A program made the translations under genes and the position numbers. From positions 372,001-436,000 of the forward strand of contig NZ_LT891969.1 of NCBI RefSeq assembly GCF_900186505.1: a DNA stretch of 64,000 nucleotides, in the 5' to 3' direction. Positions 17,735 through 26,924 of the stretch are shown piece after piece. Each line of letters begins with the position of its first letter. Position 1 is the first letter of the stretch. The DNA comes from Enorma phocaeensis. Its GTDB lineage: Bacteria > Actinomycetota > Coriobacteriia > Coriobacteriales > Coriobacteriaceae. The notes under the pieces are model-generated. The model was not told the origin of the DNA. It worked only from the letters and a program-made list of their open reading frames with translations, and did not search any database.

Positions 17735-19000
17735 ATGACGGCGACCTTGAATGATGATACGCGCGCAAGTGTGCGGGCGCGCATGGAATCGATACCGGAG
17801 GCCCTTTCGCCCGAGCTCGTTGAACGCATGCGAGACGATCGGGCGCGGGGATGGTCGAATCCGTATCGTGCGAGCGACGGGGATGCGTTGCGCCGTGAGG
17901 AGCGCCCTGGTGATATCGCCAGCATCTGGCGACCTGCCTATGTGCGCGATGTCGAGAAGATCATCCATACGCCAGCTTATAACCGATATGCAGGTAAGAC
18001 CCAGGTCTTCAGCTTCCGGGCTAATGATGATATCTCCCGCCGCGGCCTGCACGTGCAGCTCGTTGCTCGCATCGCGCGCGATATCGGCTTTGCACTCGGG
18101 CTCAACTGCGATCTCATCGAAGCCATCGGGCTCGGCCATGATTTGGGACACACACCGTTTGGACATGCGGGCGAGCGGTGCCTGAACGACGTCTTCCATG
18201 AGCATACAGGCCGCTGGTTCTTCCATAACGTGCATTCGGTTCGCGTTCTAGACGCTCTGTACGGGCGCAACCTCACCTTGCAGACGCTCGATGGGGCGCT
18301 CACGCATAACGGGGAGTACGAACAGCGCGTGTTCGAGCTTTCAGGCCTGAGCTCCTTCGAGGAGCTTGATCGAACCATCGAGGCCTGCTACACGTCTGGG
18401 GACATCGCAATCGGCCATCTCAGGCCCATGACGCTCGAGGGCTGCGTGGTGCGCATCTCCGATATCATCGCGTATGTGGGCCGCGATCGGCAGGACGCCA
18501 TCGCGGCAGGTCTGCTTACAGATGACGCGTTCGAGGACGGGCTCGGCGGCGCATACAACTCATGGATTCTGACCCATGCTTCCGCCGACATCATCGAGCA
18601 TAGCTACGGCAAGGATCGCATCGAGATGAGCGATGCCCTCTTCGAGGAGATCAGGCGCGCTAAGGCGGAGAACTACGCCAAGATCTACCGGTCGAGCGGT
18701 ATCGAAGGCGAGCGCGCTGAGGAGCTCGCGCGCGCTTTCAACCTCATGTACGAACGATGCCTTGCCGACTTGAAGGCTCATGACGAGTCCAGCTTCATCT
18801 TCAGGCACCATATCGCCCGCATCCAGGAGCATCTGGCATACTACGACCGCGCGTATCGCTGGGAGGACGATCTCGATCAAACGGTCGTCGACTATATCGC
18901 CAGCATGACGGACGGATATTTCACCGAGCTCGCAACCAAGCTGTTCCCAGAGATCAGCTTCCCTGCGAGGACGTACATCAACCAGCAAGCCGAGCGTTAG
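17735..19000 (+). CDS. dgt: dGTP triphosphohydrolase-like HD-domain protein
   Basis: 421 residues. The N-terminal region reads YNRYAGKTQVFSF, then VQLVARIARDIGFALGLN and GLGHDLGHTPFGHAGE with the HD metal-binding pair. A following segment RISDIIAYVGRDRQDAI supplies the last metal-binding aspartate typical of dNTPases. These enzymes hydrolyse dGTP or other dNTPs to nucleoside and triphosphate, controlling nucleotide pools. The start has AAAGGTGG upstream. rarA follows after 4 bp, and pairing with a DNA-repair gene fits. Confidence 0.88.
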   Translation: MTATLNDDTRASVRARMESIPEALSPELVERMRDDRARGWSNPYRASDGDALRREERPGDIASIWRPAYVRDVEKIIHTPAYNRYAGKTQVFSFRANDDISRRGLHVQLVARIARDIGFALGLNCDLIEAIGLGHDLGHTPFGHAGERCLNDVFHEHTGRWFFHNVHSVRVLDALYGRNLTLQTLDGALTHNGEYEQRVFELSGLSSFEELDRTIEACYTSGDIAIGHLRPMTLEGCVVRISDIIAYVGRDRQDAIAAGLLTDDAFEDGLGGAYNSWILTHASADIIEHSYGKDRIEMSDALFEEIRRAKAENYAKIYRSSGIEGERAEELARAFNLMYERCLADLKAHDESSFIFRHHIARIQEHLAYYDRAYRWEDDLDQTVVDYIASMTDGYFTELATKLFPEISFPARTYINQQAER

Positions 19001-19004
19001 GGTT

Positions 19005-20348
19005 ATGGCGATGGAGACGCTGTTCACTCAGGTCGAGTCCGAGCGCAAGCTCGCCCATGCACCGCTCGCGGTGCGCATGAGGCCCACGTCGCTCGATGAG
19101 TACGTAGGTCAACAGAAGGCGGTGGGCCCAGGCTCTTGGCTCCGTTCTGCAATCGAACACGATGTCCTATCGAGCGTCATCCTCTACGGTCCTGCCGGTA
19201 CGGGAAAGACGACGCTCGCGCACATCATCGCCGCTCATACGAAAAGCGAATTCGTCGAGGTTTCCGCTGTAACGGGAACGGTGAAGGATCTTCGTCGAGA
19301 GATCGAGGCTGCCGAGCGCCGTCTGATGTCCTTCGATAAGAGGACGATCCTTTTCATAGATGAGATCCATCGCTTCTCGCGCTCTCAGCAAGATGCGCTC
19401 CTGCATGCCGTCGAGATGCGGACCGTGGTGCTCGTGGGGGCGACTACCGAGAACCCATACTTCGAGGTCAATTCGGCGCTGCTCTCTCGTTCGCGGGTGG
19501 TGGAGCTTGGATACCTCACGGACGATGACGTAGCCGTCCTCGTGAGACGGGCTCTCAGCTCGCCCAAGGGGCTGGATGGTGCGTTTTCCGCTGATGATGA
19601 GGTGGTGCAGGCGATTTGCGCTCTTGCCGCGGGGGATGCGCGTGCCGCGCTCACGTCACTCGAGTTGGCGAGCGAGATCGCGCTAACCCGTCCGGACACG
19701 GATGGAGCAGTCCCGCCTCAAGAGGGCGAATCGATCCCCATCACCCTCGATGACGTCCAGATGGCGAATCCGCGTCGCGGGCTTTCCTATGACAAGTCCG
19801 GTGATATGCACTACGACATCATCTCAGCGTTCATCAAGTCCATGCGAGGTTCCGATCCTGATGCGGCGGTGTATTGGCTGGCGCGGATGATCGATGCGGG
19901 CGAGGACCCCAAGTTCATCGCGCGGCGCATCATGATAGCGGCGTCGGAAGACATCGGTAACGCCGACCCGCAGGCGCTCCTTGTGGCTGAGGCGGCATTC
20001 AAGGCAGCTGAGGTCATCGGGTACCCGGAGTGCCGCATCAACCTCGCCCAAGCTGCTATCTACAATGCTCTGGCACCTAAGTCGAACGCCTGTGAAGCCG
20101 CCATAGATGCCGCGCTTGCCGACGTTAGAACGTCGGGTCAGAGGGAGGTCCCCTCACATCTGCGCGACAGGCACCGGCCCGGCTCCGATGATTACGGAGA
20201 CTACCTGTACCCACATGATTACCCCGAAGGATGGGTCGACCAACGTTATTTGCCCGAGGGCCTTGAGCGCGGGGCGTTCTGGCAAAGCGCGGGCAGGGGC
20301 TGGGAGCAGTTCCGATTTGAGCGGGGTCAGCATCATTCCCAGCCTTAA
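19005..20348 (+). CDS. rarA: Replication-associated recombination protein RarA (MgsA)
   Basis: AAA+ ATPase of 447 residues acting at stalled replication forks. The first 40 residues contain PLAVRMRPTSLDEYVGQ. Walker A is GPAGTGKTT and Walker B ILFIDEIHRF. TTENPYFEVNSALLSRSRV forms sensor 1 and the arginine-finger region. The C-terminal half (DKSGDMHYDIISAFIKSMRG and DPDAAVYWLARM) is the conserved tetramerisation region of the RarA/WRNIP1 family. Linked to dgt with a 4-bp gap. Confidence 0.95.
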   Translation: MAMETLFTQVESERKLAHAPLAVRMRPTSLDEYVGQQKAVGPGSWLRSAIEHDVLSSVILYGPAGTGKTTLAHIIAAHTKSEFVEVSAVTGTVKDLRREIEAAERRLMSFDKRTILFIDEIHRFSRSQQDALLHAVEMRTVVLVGATTENPYFEVNSALLSRSRVVELGYLTDDDVAVLVRRALSSPKGLDGAFSADDEVVQAICALAAGDARAALTSLELASEIALTRPDTDGAVPPQEGESIPITLDDVQMANPRRGLSYDKSGDMHYDIISAFIKSMRGSDPDAAVYWLARMIDAGEDPKFIARRIMIAASEDIGNADPQALLVAEAAFKAAEVIGYPECRINLAQAAIYNALAPKSNACEAAIDAALADVRTSGQREVPSHLRDRHRPGSDDYGDYLYPHDYPEGWVDQRYLPEGLERGAFWQSAGRGWEQFRFERGQHHSQP

Positions 20349-20422
20349 TCTGCCGTCCGCCGTATGCCCGTCCTTCCTTGGGGTAGAATCAAACGGTCTG
20401 CATGTTCAACAGAGGAGGTCTC

Positions 20423-21004
20423 ATGGAGCCCCTTCAGATTCTCATGATCGTTTTGATCCTTGCGGGTATCTGGGCTATCGTCGAGCTCGCGCTCACTATT
20501 CGCCGTGCGCGTTCGACGGTGGGCGAGGTCGATAAGGCGGTGGGCGAACTCAACGAGACCCTTGCCGAGACCCGTCCCGTTGTCGCCAAGCTCGACGGCG
20601 CGCTCGACGAGCTCACGCCCGCGCTCTCGCAGGTCGAGCCTTTGCTTAAATCGGCTAATATCGCGGTAGATGCCCTATCGGCCAACCTCGTCGAGGTCGA
20701 GGCTGTTGTGCGTGACGTTGCCCAGGTGACCGGTTCGGTCGCTACCGCTCAGGAGGCGGTTGCGGGCGTTGCCGATAGCGCTTCAGGAGCGGTTCAGCGC
20801 ATCTTGGGCAAGATCAAGTCTCCAGCTGCCGATTCCGATCGCGTTCTTAAGTTCGTAGCGGAATCCGCACCTGATGCTGATGCTGCCGGTGCTCCTAGCG
20901 AGGCGCCGGCTGGCGACGATGCACCCAATCCTACCCGCTATTACACCTATGAAGATGCGGCTTCGGCTGCTTCCACCACTGAAGGCGAGGATGCCAATGC
21001 ATAG
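20423..21004 (+). CDS. DUF948-like membrane-anchored coiled-coil protein
   Basis: 193 residues. One N-terminal transmembrane helix (about 4-26, ILMIVLILAGIWAIVELAL) is followed by a long helical region with regular leucines and valines (about 30-140), and then an acidic, Ala/Ser-rich tail. DUF948 proteins share this layout; their role is not established. The ATG at 20423 has AGAGGAGG 6 nt upstream and begins MEPLQIL. A TAGAAT box at 20384-20389 may be its -10. It overlaps the next gene by 8 bp, heading a four-gene operon with an anti-sigma factor and a sigma factor. Confidence 0.8.
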   Translation: MEPLQILMIVLILAGIWAIVELALTIRRARSTVGEVDKAVGELNETLAETRPVVAKLDGALDELTPALSQVEPLLKSANIAVDALSANLVEVEAVVRDVAQVTGSVATAQEAVAGVADSASGAVQRILGKIKSPAADSDRVLKFVAESAPDADAAGAPSEAPAGDDAPNPTRYYTYEDAASAASTTEGEDANA

Positions 21005-21380
21005 CGAAGCCCCCTTCGATCCCATCTCGCTCACCCTTGCCCCGGACCCGCGGTTCGCCCGTTTGGTGCGCATGACCGCCGCGAACGTTGCTGCGCTTTC
21101 CTCGATGTCGGTCGAGCGCGTTGAGGATATACGCATGGCAGCCGAAGAAGCCTTTATCTTCGCTTGCAATGCGACCTCGGTCGACGAGGTTACGTTCACC
21201 TTTGAAGTGGATGGCGAGCACGTAGCGCTCGATGTTTCCCTCGGCGATGGGCCGCTCCCTGCAAGCGCTACCGAGGGACCCGCTGCCTATGTGGATCTCA
21301 TCCTCGGTGCAGTCTGCGATTCGTATGAGAAGGTCACAACTCCTGCGCGATTGCACCTCGAGCTCAAGGCGGATGTCTGA
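20997..21380 (+). CDS. RsbW-like anti-sigma factor (serine kinase fold)
   Basis: 127 residues. VERVEDIRMAAEEAFIFACNAT looks like the N box of GHKL-type anti-sigma kinases such as RsbW and SpoIIAB (glutamate plus asparagine). The following strand-rich part EVTFTFEVDGEHVALDVSLGDG fits the fold. The conserved glycine-rich ATP lid is weak, so kinase activity is uncertain. It overlaps the DUF948 gene and precedes a SigB/SigF-type sigma factor by 1 bp, the classic pairing. The start at 20997 has AGGCGAGG 6 nt upstream; the ATG two codons earlier is possible. No anti-anti-sigma gene lies in the window. Confidence 0.75.
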   Translation: MHSEAPFDPISLTLAPDPRFARLVRMTAANVAALSSMSVERVEDIRMAAEEAFIFACNATSVDEVTFTFEVDGEHVALDVSLGDGPLPASATEGPAAYVDLILGAVCDSYEKVTTPARLHLELKADV

Positions 21381-21381
21381 T

Positions 21382-22173
21382 ATGGCACAGAAGACCACGT
21401 CGAGTAGGTCGGCATGGGATAAGCAAAAGACGCACGAGTTGTTTCGACGTTACAAGCAGCATGGCGACATGGATGCTCGTGAGCAGCTCGTCATGTCCCA
21501 TCTCAACCTGGTTCGATTTCTAGCCAACAAGTTCAAGAACCGTGGGGAGCCTCTCGATGACCTGATCCAGGTCGGATACCTTGGCCTGCTCAAGGCCATC
21601 GATCGCTTCGACCCTGATCGCGGTCTCGAGTTCACCACCTATGCTACGCCTACCATCTTGGGTGAGATCAAGCGCCACTTCCGCGATAAGGGATGGAGCG
21701 TTCGCGTTCCCCGGCGACTGCAGGAGCTTTCTGCGAAGGTGAACCAGGCAACCGATACGCTCACCACGCAGCTGCAGCGTTCGCCGACCGTTGAGGAGAT
21801 CGCCGATTTTCTTGATGCCAGCGTGGATGAGGTGCTCGAGGCCATGGAATCATCTTCGGCCTATAGCTCCGTTCCGCTGGAGGGAACGGGTTCCTCGGAG
21901 AGCGACGATGCTCCTTCGATCATCGACCGTTATGCTACCGAGGACAGCGAGCTTGCCTTCACCGACGACCGCCTCATCATCGAAGAGGCCCTCGAGGGGT
22001 TCTCACCGCGGGAGCGGGAGGTCATCGAGCTTCGCTTCTTGAAGGGCATGACGCAGATCGAGATTGCCGATAAGCTTGGTATTTCGCAGGTACAGGTCTC
22101 GCGCTTGCTGCGTCGCACACTCAAGAAGATTCAGGATAAGATCGATCCGGAAGGAGTCATGAGCAAATCATGA
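21382..22173 (+). CDS. RNA polymerase sigma factor of the SigB/SigF/SigG family
   Basis: 263 residues. Region 2 includes LVMSHLNLVRFLANKFKNRG, DDLIQVGYLGLLKAIDRFD and the melting motif FTTYATPTILGEIKRHFRDK. Region 3 begins WSVRVPRRLQEL. Region 4 has a helix-turn-helix GMTQIEIADKLGISQVQVSRLLRR. This is the domain pattern of stress and sporulation-type group 3 sigma factors. It directs RNA polymerase to a set of stress genes, probably held off by the RsbW-like protein encoded just upstream. The ATG at 21382 is 9 nt after AAGGCGG; an ATG at 21373 is also possible. The stop overlaps the next start. Confidence 0.93.
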   Translation: MAQKTTSSRSAWDKQKTHELFRRYKQHGDMDAREQLVMSHLNLVRFLANKFKNRGEPLDDLIQVGYLGLLKAIDRFDPDRGLEFTTYATPTILGEIKRHFRDKGWSVRVPRRLQELSAKVNQATDTLTTQLQRSPTVEEIADFLDASVDEVLEAMESSSAYSSVPLEGTGSSESDDAPSIIDRYATEDSELAFTDDRLIIEEALEGFSPREREVIELRFLKGMTQIEIADKLGISQVQVSRLLRRTLKKIQDKIDPEGVMSKS

Positions 22174-23540
22174 CCGAAGGCGGCTTGAGCGAGCGCTCTT
22201 CCCAGGAATCCAAGCTGTCTGGCGCACGCCTGCTTGCGCTGCGCGTATGGACGGTGGTCGGGGCGATCATCATCGGAGTCGCCGTGCTCAACGTGCTCGG
22301 CATACTGGCTCCTGTTATCGAGTTCCTCGCCGTCGGCTCGCTCATCGCGTTCGTGGAGTCGCCTATCGTCAACACGCTCGAGCGGCGGGGTGTTCCCCGT
22401 GGCGCCGGAGCGCTCCTGGGGCTCATCGTCGTGGTCGCTGTCATATCGTGCCTCATCATGGTGATCGGCCCCATGATCGCGGAGCAGGTCCTCGAGGTGC
22501 TCGCCCGCCTGCCTAACCAGCTTCGCGGTCTTGGCGAGTGGGTTGTGCAGTTATCGCGCGACTTCGAGGCGCTTTCGCAATCATCGTGGGCAAGCCAGCT
22601 TGATGATGCGCTGACATCGCTTGCCGATATGGCATCGGGCTATATCACCCAGATTGCCGGCGACGTGGGCAGGGGAGTGTTCCCCTTCGTTTCGGCGTTT
22701 GCCTCGCAGCTCTTCATCGTGTTTTTGGGACTCGTGCTTGCGTACTGGCTCGCGCTGGACTATCCGTGCATTCATCGCGAGATCGGCGCCATCGTCGGCG
22801 GCGAGCATGAGACGAGCTATCGTTTCATGGTCGCTATCCTCTCGCGTTCTGTGGGCGGTTACATGCGCAGCATGGTCATCACGTCCCTTGTGAACGGCGC
22901 GCTTGCCGGTATTGCGCTCGCTATCGCCGGGCACCCCTACGCTTCGCTCATGGGCGTTCTTACCGGGCTCTTGCATCTTATCCCGGTGCTCGGTCCTTGG
23001 ATTTCGGCGTTCGCGGCGACGCTCCTTGCGCTATTCTACGACCCGATACTCGCTGTTTGGACGCTCATCATCTGCATGGTTGCCCAAAACCTCACCGACA
23101 ACGTGATCTCTCCTAAGGTCATGCAGTCGACGGTCCAGATCCATCCCGCTATGAGCCTTGCTGCCCTCGTGGTCGGTTCATCGCTTCTCGGGGCGCTCGG
23201 CATGGTGATCGCCATACCGCTGTGCGCGGCGCTAAAGGGCCTGTTCATCTTCTACTTCGAGAAGCAGACGGGGCGGGCAATCGTCTCCTATGAAGGGGCG
23301 ATCTTCAAGGGTACGCCGTTTCGCGATGGGCAGAACCGCCCGGTGCCGGCATTCGATGCCCTGGGCGAGGACAGCTTCGTCACAGATTCCGAGCTTCTGG
23401 ACGACGAAGTGGCTCCGAGTGGCTCGGCGGTGCCAAAGCCCGAGCTCGATAATCCGTGGGGCAAGATCGCGTTTCCGCACCTTCATGGTGATCTGAAGAG
23501 CGATCGCGACGCGGCGAGCAATGATGACGACGGTCGCTAG
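22170..23540 (+). CDS. AI-2E family transporter (PerM-like permease)
   Basis: 456 residues with about eight membrane helices. The N-terminal pair AVLNVLGILAPVIEFLAVG, a central soluble-looking region (about 100-150) and the conserved C-terminal block GVLTGLLHLIPVLGPWISAF with NLTDNVISPKVMQ are typical of the family. The family is named for autoinducer-2 export in one member, but substrates are generally unknown, and some act as ion or small-solute exchangers. A cytoplasmic acidic tail of about 100 residues is added. It overlaps the sigma gene by 4 bp (ATGA), so it belongs to the same operon. Confidence 0.88.
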   Translation: MTEGGLSERSSQESKLSGARLLALRVWTVVGAIIIGVAVLNVLGILAPVIEFLAVGSLIAFVESPIVNTLERRGVPRGAGALLGLIVVVAVISCLIMVIGPMIAEQVLEVLARLPNQLRGLGEWVVQLSRDFEALSQSSWASQLDDALTSLADMASGYITQIAGDVGRGVFPFVSAFASQLFIVFLGLVLAYWLALDYPCIHREIGAIVGGEHETSYRFMVAILSRSVGGYMRSMVITSLVNGALAGIALAIAGHPYASLMGVLTGLLHLIPVLGPWISAFAATLLALFYDPILAVWTLIICMVAQNLTDNVISPKVMQSTVQIHPAMSLAALVVGSSLLGALGMVIAIPLCAALKGLFIFYFEKQTGRAIVSYEGAIFKGTPFRDGQNRPVPAFDALGEDSFVTDSELLDDEVAPSGSAVPKPELDNPWGKIAFPHLHGDLKSDRDAASNDDDGR

Positions 23541-23668
23541 GAGAGCTTTCGCGAGCTAGGTAGCGCCATCGACCACCACGCATATGGCCTTGCGCACCCT
23601 CGATGTGTTCAAACATGATGCCTTGACGAGGCGCACGCTTTACCGGCGCATGGGCAGCGCGGTTTGGC

Positions 23669-23674
23669 TATACT
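23669..23674 (+). promoter_or_regulatory. Candidate -10 box upstream of alaS
   Basis: TATACT at 23669-23674, 48 bp before the alaS start. The -35 region is poor. No T-box is present in the gap 23541-23722. Confidence 0.35.
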
Positions 23675-23722
23675 TATGACGTTTTCGCTTGCATGATGCA
23701 CCTAACCAAGGGAGATTGCTCA

Positions 23723-26371
23723 ATGGCTGCAGAGTTTCCGTCCATGACCACCGCCGAGATTCGCTCGTCGTTCCTTTCCTTCTTCGAGGAGCGCGGCTGC
23801 AAGGTGTTCCCCTCGTCGTCGCTCATCCCCGACGACCCCTCCTTGCTGCTCGCAAACGCCGGCATGAATCAGTTCAAGCAGTACTATCTTGGCAAGAAGA
23901 CCATGAAGGAGGTCGGCGCCGCTTCGTGCCAGAAGTGCGTGCGCACCAACGATATCGATGTTATCGGCTCCGACGGACGACACCTGTCGTTCTTCGAGAT
24001 GCTCGGTGACTTCTCGTTCGGCGGCATCCCCAAGGCGGAGGCGTGCAAGCTCTCGCTCGAGTTCATCACCGATGTGCTGCACCTACCGATGGATCGCCTC
24101 TACTTCACGGTGTTCACCGATGATGACGAGTGCTTCAAGATCTGGGAGGACCTCGGCGCCCTGCCGGGACACATCTCCCGTCTTGGTGAAGATGACAACT
24201 TCTGGGCGGCCGGTCCTACCGGCCCCTGCGGCCCCTGCTCCGAGATTTATTACGACCAGGGAGAGGAGTTCGGCTGCGGTAGCCCCGACTGCGCTCCTGG
24301 ATGCGATTGCGACCGATACCTCGAGTTCTGGAACCTTGTGTTCACCCAGTACGATCGCCAGGAAGACGGCTCGATGCCGGAGCTTCCCCACCGCAATCTC
24401 GACACGGGAATGGGCCTCGAGCGCATCGCCGCCATCATGCAGGGTGCGCGCTCGAATTACGAGACCGACATCCTGCGCGGCCTGATCGCGCTCGGCGAGA
24501 AGATCGCGGGGGTCGAGTACATCCCCGGTGTCTACGAGGGCGCCTCGCGCAGCCTGCGCATCCTTGCCGACCATGCGCGAGCGGTGACCTTCATGCTCGC
24601 TGACGGCATTCGCCCAGGTAACGAAGGGCGCGGCTACGTGTTGCGTCGCCTTATCCGCCGCGCGATCATGCACGGCCACCTGCTCGGCATTCGCGAGCCG
24701 TTCATGTGCCGCTATGCCGATGCGGTCATCGATATCATGGGCGAGCACTATACCGAGCTCGTCGAGCGCCGCGCGCTCGTTCTCAAGTTCCTCGAGAGCG
24801 AGGAGCAGCGCTTCACGGCTACGATCGAGAACGGCACCGCATACCTCGATGACGCCCTCGCAGAGCTCGAGGAGGGCGGAGTGCTCGATGGGCGCCGGGC
24901 GTTCACGCTTCACGATACCTTCGGTTTCCCCATAGACCTTACAGTCGAGATCGCTGAGGGTCGAGGCTATACCGTCGATATCGATGGCTTCGAGGCCGCT
25001 ATGGCAGAGCAGCGCGAGCGAGCCCGTGCCCAGGTGAAGGACGTCGCGTGGTCCAAATTCGATACCGTGTGGCTCGCCCTTTCCGACACGCTGGCCCCTA
25101 CGGAGTTCGCAGGGTACGACGAGACCGAGCTGGTCGCTCGCGTCGTCGCCATCGTGAAGGACGGCCAGGCCGTCGATTCCGCTCAGGCGGGGGAGCGCAT
25201 CGAGGTCGTGCTCGATCGCACCCCGTTCTATGGTGAGCGCGGCGGTCAGTGCGGTGACACGGGCGCCATCTCCTCCGAGGCGGGCCTCAAGATGCGCGCC
25301 GCTGATACCACATGGCAGGAGAAGGTCATCGCTGCGCATGCGGGCGTCGTCGAGGCCGGTTCGGTGTCCGTTGGCGACGAGGTGCTCGCTTCGGTCGATG
25401 CCGTGCGTCGCGAGCGCATCCGCCGCAACCATACCGCTACGCACCTGCTGCATGCCGCATTGCGCCGCGTGCTCGGCACACACGTCGCACAGGAGGGTTC
25501 CTATGTCGACGATGAGCGCCTGCGTTTCGACTTCACGCATTTCTCGCCCATGGCCTCTGATGAGATCGCCAAGGTCGAGCAGACGGTGAACGAATGGATC
25601 TTCGCCGACCTCCCCGTGTCCACCAAGGTGATGGGCATCGAGGAGGCCAAGGCTTCCGGGGCCATGGCGCTGTTCACCGAGAAGTATGGCGATGAGGTCC
25701 GCGTCGTTTCGTGCGGTGACGTCTCGAGCGAGCTCTGCGGCGGCACGCACGCTCGCAATACCTCCGAGCTCGGATTGATGAAGATCGTCTCCGAATCCTC
25801 GACGGGTGCGAACATCCGCCGTATCGAAGCCGTTACCTCTACTGGTGCCCTAGCGTACCTGGATGAGCGCCTCGCCCTTCTTGAGCAGGCGGCGGCCGAG
25901 CTCAAGTGCCGTGTAGACGAGGTTCCCGCTCGCGTCTCCTCGTTGCAGGAGAGCCTGCATGCCACCGAGCAGAAGCTCAAGGCGGCGCTTACGGGCGGCT
26001 CCTCGGATGCGATCGGCCATGCCATAGAGGCTGCTGAGGACCTCGGGTCTTACAAGCTCGTGGTGGCGCAGCTCGAGGGGCTTGAGGCGGCGGATCTGCG
26101 CAACGTATGGGATACGGTGCGTCAGAAGGTTCAGGGTCCCGTCGCCTGCGTTCTCGCTACGGTCACGTCCAAGGGGCAGCCGGCGCTCCTTGCTGGCGCT
26201 ACGGACGAGGCGGTAGCTGCTGGCTTCAAGGCCGGGGACATCATCAAGAAGATCGCTCCGCTCGTTGGCGGCGGTGGCGGTGGCCGTCCCCAGATGGCGC
26301 AGGCGGGTGGCAAGGATGCGACGGGTATCCCGGCCGCGCTTGAAGCTGCGCGTTCCGCACTTGACGCCTAG
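23723..26371 (+). CDS. alaS: Alanyl-tRNA synthetase
   Basis: Class II synthetase of 882 residues. The catalytic domain has FPSSSLIPDDPSLLLANAGM and FFEMLGDFSFGG. The editing domain has RRNHTATHLLHAALR, and the second zinc-binding motif is ELCGGTHARNTSELG. The C-terminal DHHA1 oligomerisation domain ends GGGGGGRPQMAQAGG. All parts are in frame and of normal length. The ATG at 23723 has AAGGGAG 8 nt upstream; an earlier ATG at 23693 lacks a site. It heads the run alaS-ruvX-mltG. Confidence 0.97.
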   Translation: MAAEFPSMTTAEIRSSFLSFFEERGCKVFPSSSLIPDDPSLLLANAGMNQFKQYYLGKKTMKEVGAASCQKCVRTNDIDVIGSDGRHLSFFEMLGDFSFGGIPKAEACKLSLEFITDVLHLPMDRLYFTVFTDDDECFKIWEDLGALPGHISRLGEDDNFWAAGPTGPCGPCSEIYYDQGEEFGCGSPDCAPGCDCDRYLEFWNLVFTQYDRQEDGSMPELPHRNLDTGMGLERIAAIMQGARSNYETDILRGLIALGEKIAGVEYIPGVYEGASRSLRILADHARAVTFMLADGIRPGNEGRGYVLRRLIRRAIMHGHLLGIREPFMCRYADAVIDIMGEHYTELVERRALVLKFLESEEQRFTATIENGTAYLDDALAELEEGGVLDGRRAFTLHDTFGFPIDLTVEIAEGRGYTVDIDGFEAAMAEQRERARAQVKDVAWSKFDTVWLALSDTLAPTEFAGYDETELVARVVAIVKDGQAVDSAQAGERIEVVLDRTPFYGERGGQCGDTGAISSEAGLKMRAADTTWQEKVIAAHAGVVEAGSVSVGDEVLASVDAVRRERIRRNHTATHLLHAALRRVLGTHVAQEGSYVDDERLRFDFTHFSPMASDEIAKVEQTVNEWIFADLPVSTKVMGIEEAKASGAMALFTEKYGDEVRVVSCGDVSSELCGGTHARNTSELGLMKIVSESSTGANIRRIEAVTSTGALAYLDERLALLEQAAAELKCRVDEVPARVSSLQESLHATEQKLKAALTGGSSDAIGHAIEAAEDLGSYKLVVAQLEGLEAADLRNVWDTVRQKVQGPVACVLATVTSKGQPALLAGATDEAVAAGFKAGDIIKKIAPLVGGGGGGRPQMAQAGGKDATGIPAALEAARSALDA

Positions 26372-26381
26372 TCGTTTGCCT

Positions 26382-26807
26382 ATGGTCGCGCTCGCGCTCG
26401 ATATCGGTGAGACCCGTATTGGCATTGCCGCCTCGGATGGCTCGGGGCGGCTTGCCATGCCTGTTAAGGTTCTGCCTGCTGCGGAGGTCGTTGGCATGTC
26501 GCGGAGCTTCCGTTATGTGCTCGAGGACCATGAGCCCGATGTGCTCGTCTGCGGCTTGCCCAAAACCCTGGCCGGAGAGGACGGGCCCCAGGCAGAACGC
26601 GTTCGCGCCGTCGCACATGAGGTGGCGGGGAATTGCGGCCTGCCGGTAGAGTTCGTAGACGAGCGCCTGTCATCGCAAGAGGCCAAGCGCATTCTCCGCG
26701 AGCAAGGCCTTAGCGAGCGCCAGATGCGCGGGCGCGTGGACATGGTCGCTGCGAGCCTGTTTTTGCAGGCATGGCTCGATGCGCGGCGAGAAAGCAAAAA
26801 AGCCTAG
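26382..26807 (+). CDS. ruvX: Putative pre-16S rRNA nuclease / Holliday-junction resolvase RuvX (YqgF)
   Basis: 141 residues with an RNase H-like fold. ALALDIGETRIGIA holds the first catalytic aspartate, DVLVCGLPKTLAGEDGPQ is the conserved second strand, and EFVDERLSSQEA holds the conserved acidic residue. The family matures the 5' end of 16S rRNA and was first proposed as a resolvase. The start is inferred at the ATG at 26382, 10 bp after the alaS stop; no strong ribosome site precedes it, so coupling to alaS is likely. alaS-ruvX adjacency is common in Gram-positive bacteria. Confidence 0.92.
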   Translation: MVALALDIGETRIGIAASDGSGRLAMPVKVLPAAEVVGMSRSFRYVLEDHEPDVLVCGLPKTLAGEDGPQAERVRAVAHEVAGNCGLPVEFVDERLSSQEAKRILREQGLSERQMRGRVDMVAASLFLQAWLDARRESKKA

Positions 26808-26831
26808 CTTATGCAAGGTTGCATGGAAAGT

Positions 26832-26860
26832 TTAAGCCGACCTTAAGACTGCGGTACACT
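26832..26860 (+). promoter_or_regulatory. Candidate promoter of mltG
   Basis: TTAAGC (26832-26837), 17-nt spacer, TACACT (26855-26860). A second AT-rich box TATATT lies near 26870. The GTG start of mltG is 65 bp downstream. Confidence 0.4.
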
Positions 26861-26924
26861 ACTAGCCGATATATTCTCCACCACACATTCGCGCGTTTGA
26901 CGCGCCCTAACCGAAAGGGGCCCT

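Noticed and set aside
23541..23722. Possible T-box before alaS
   Set aside because: No specifier loop, TGGN box or terminator is visible in the 182-bp gap.
24083..25750. 555-codon open frame antisense to alaS
   Set aside because: alaS is complete with all motifs. The antisense frame has no start context or family resemblance.
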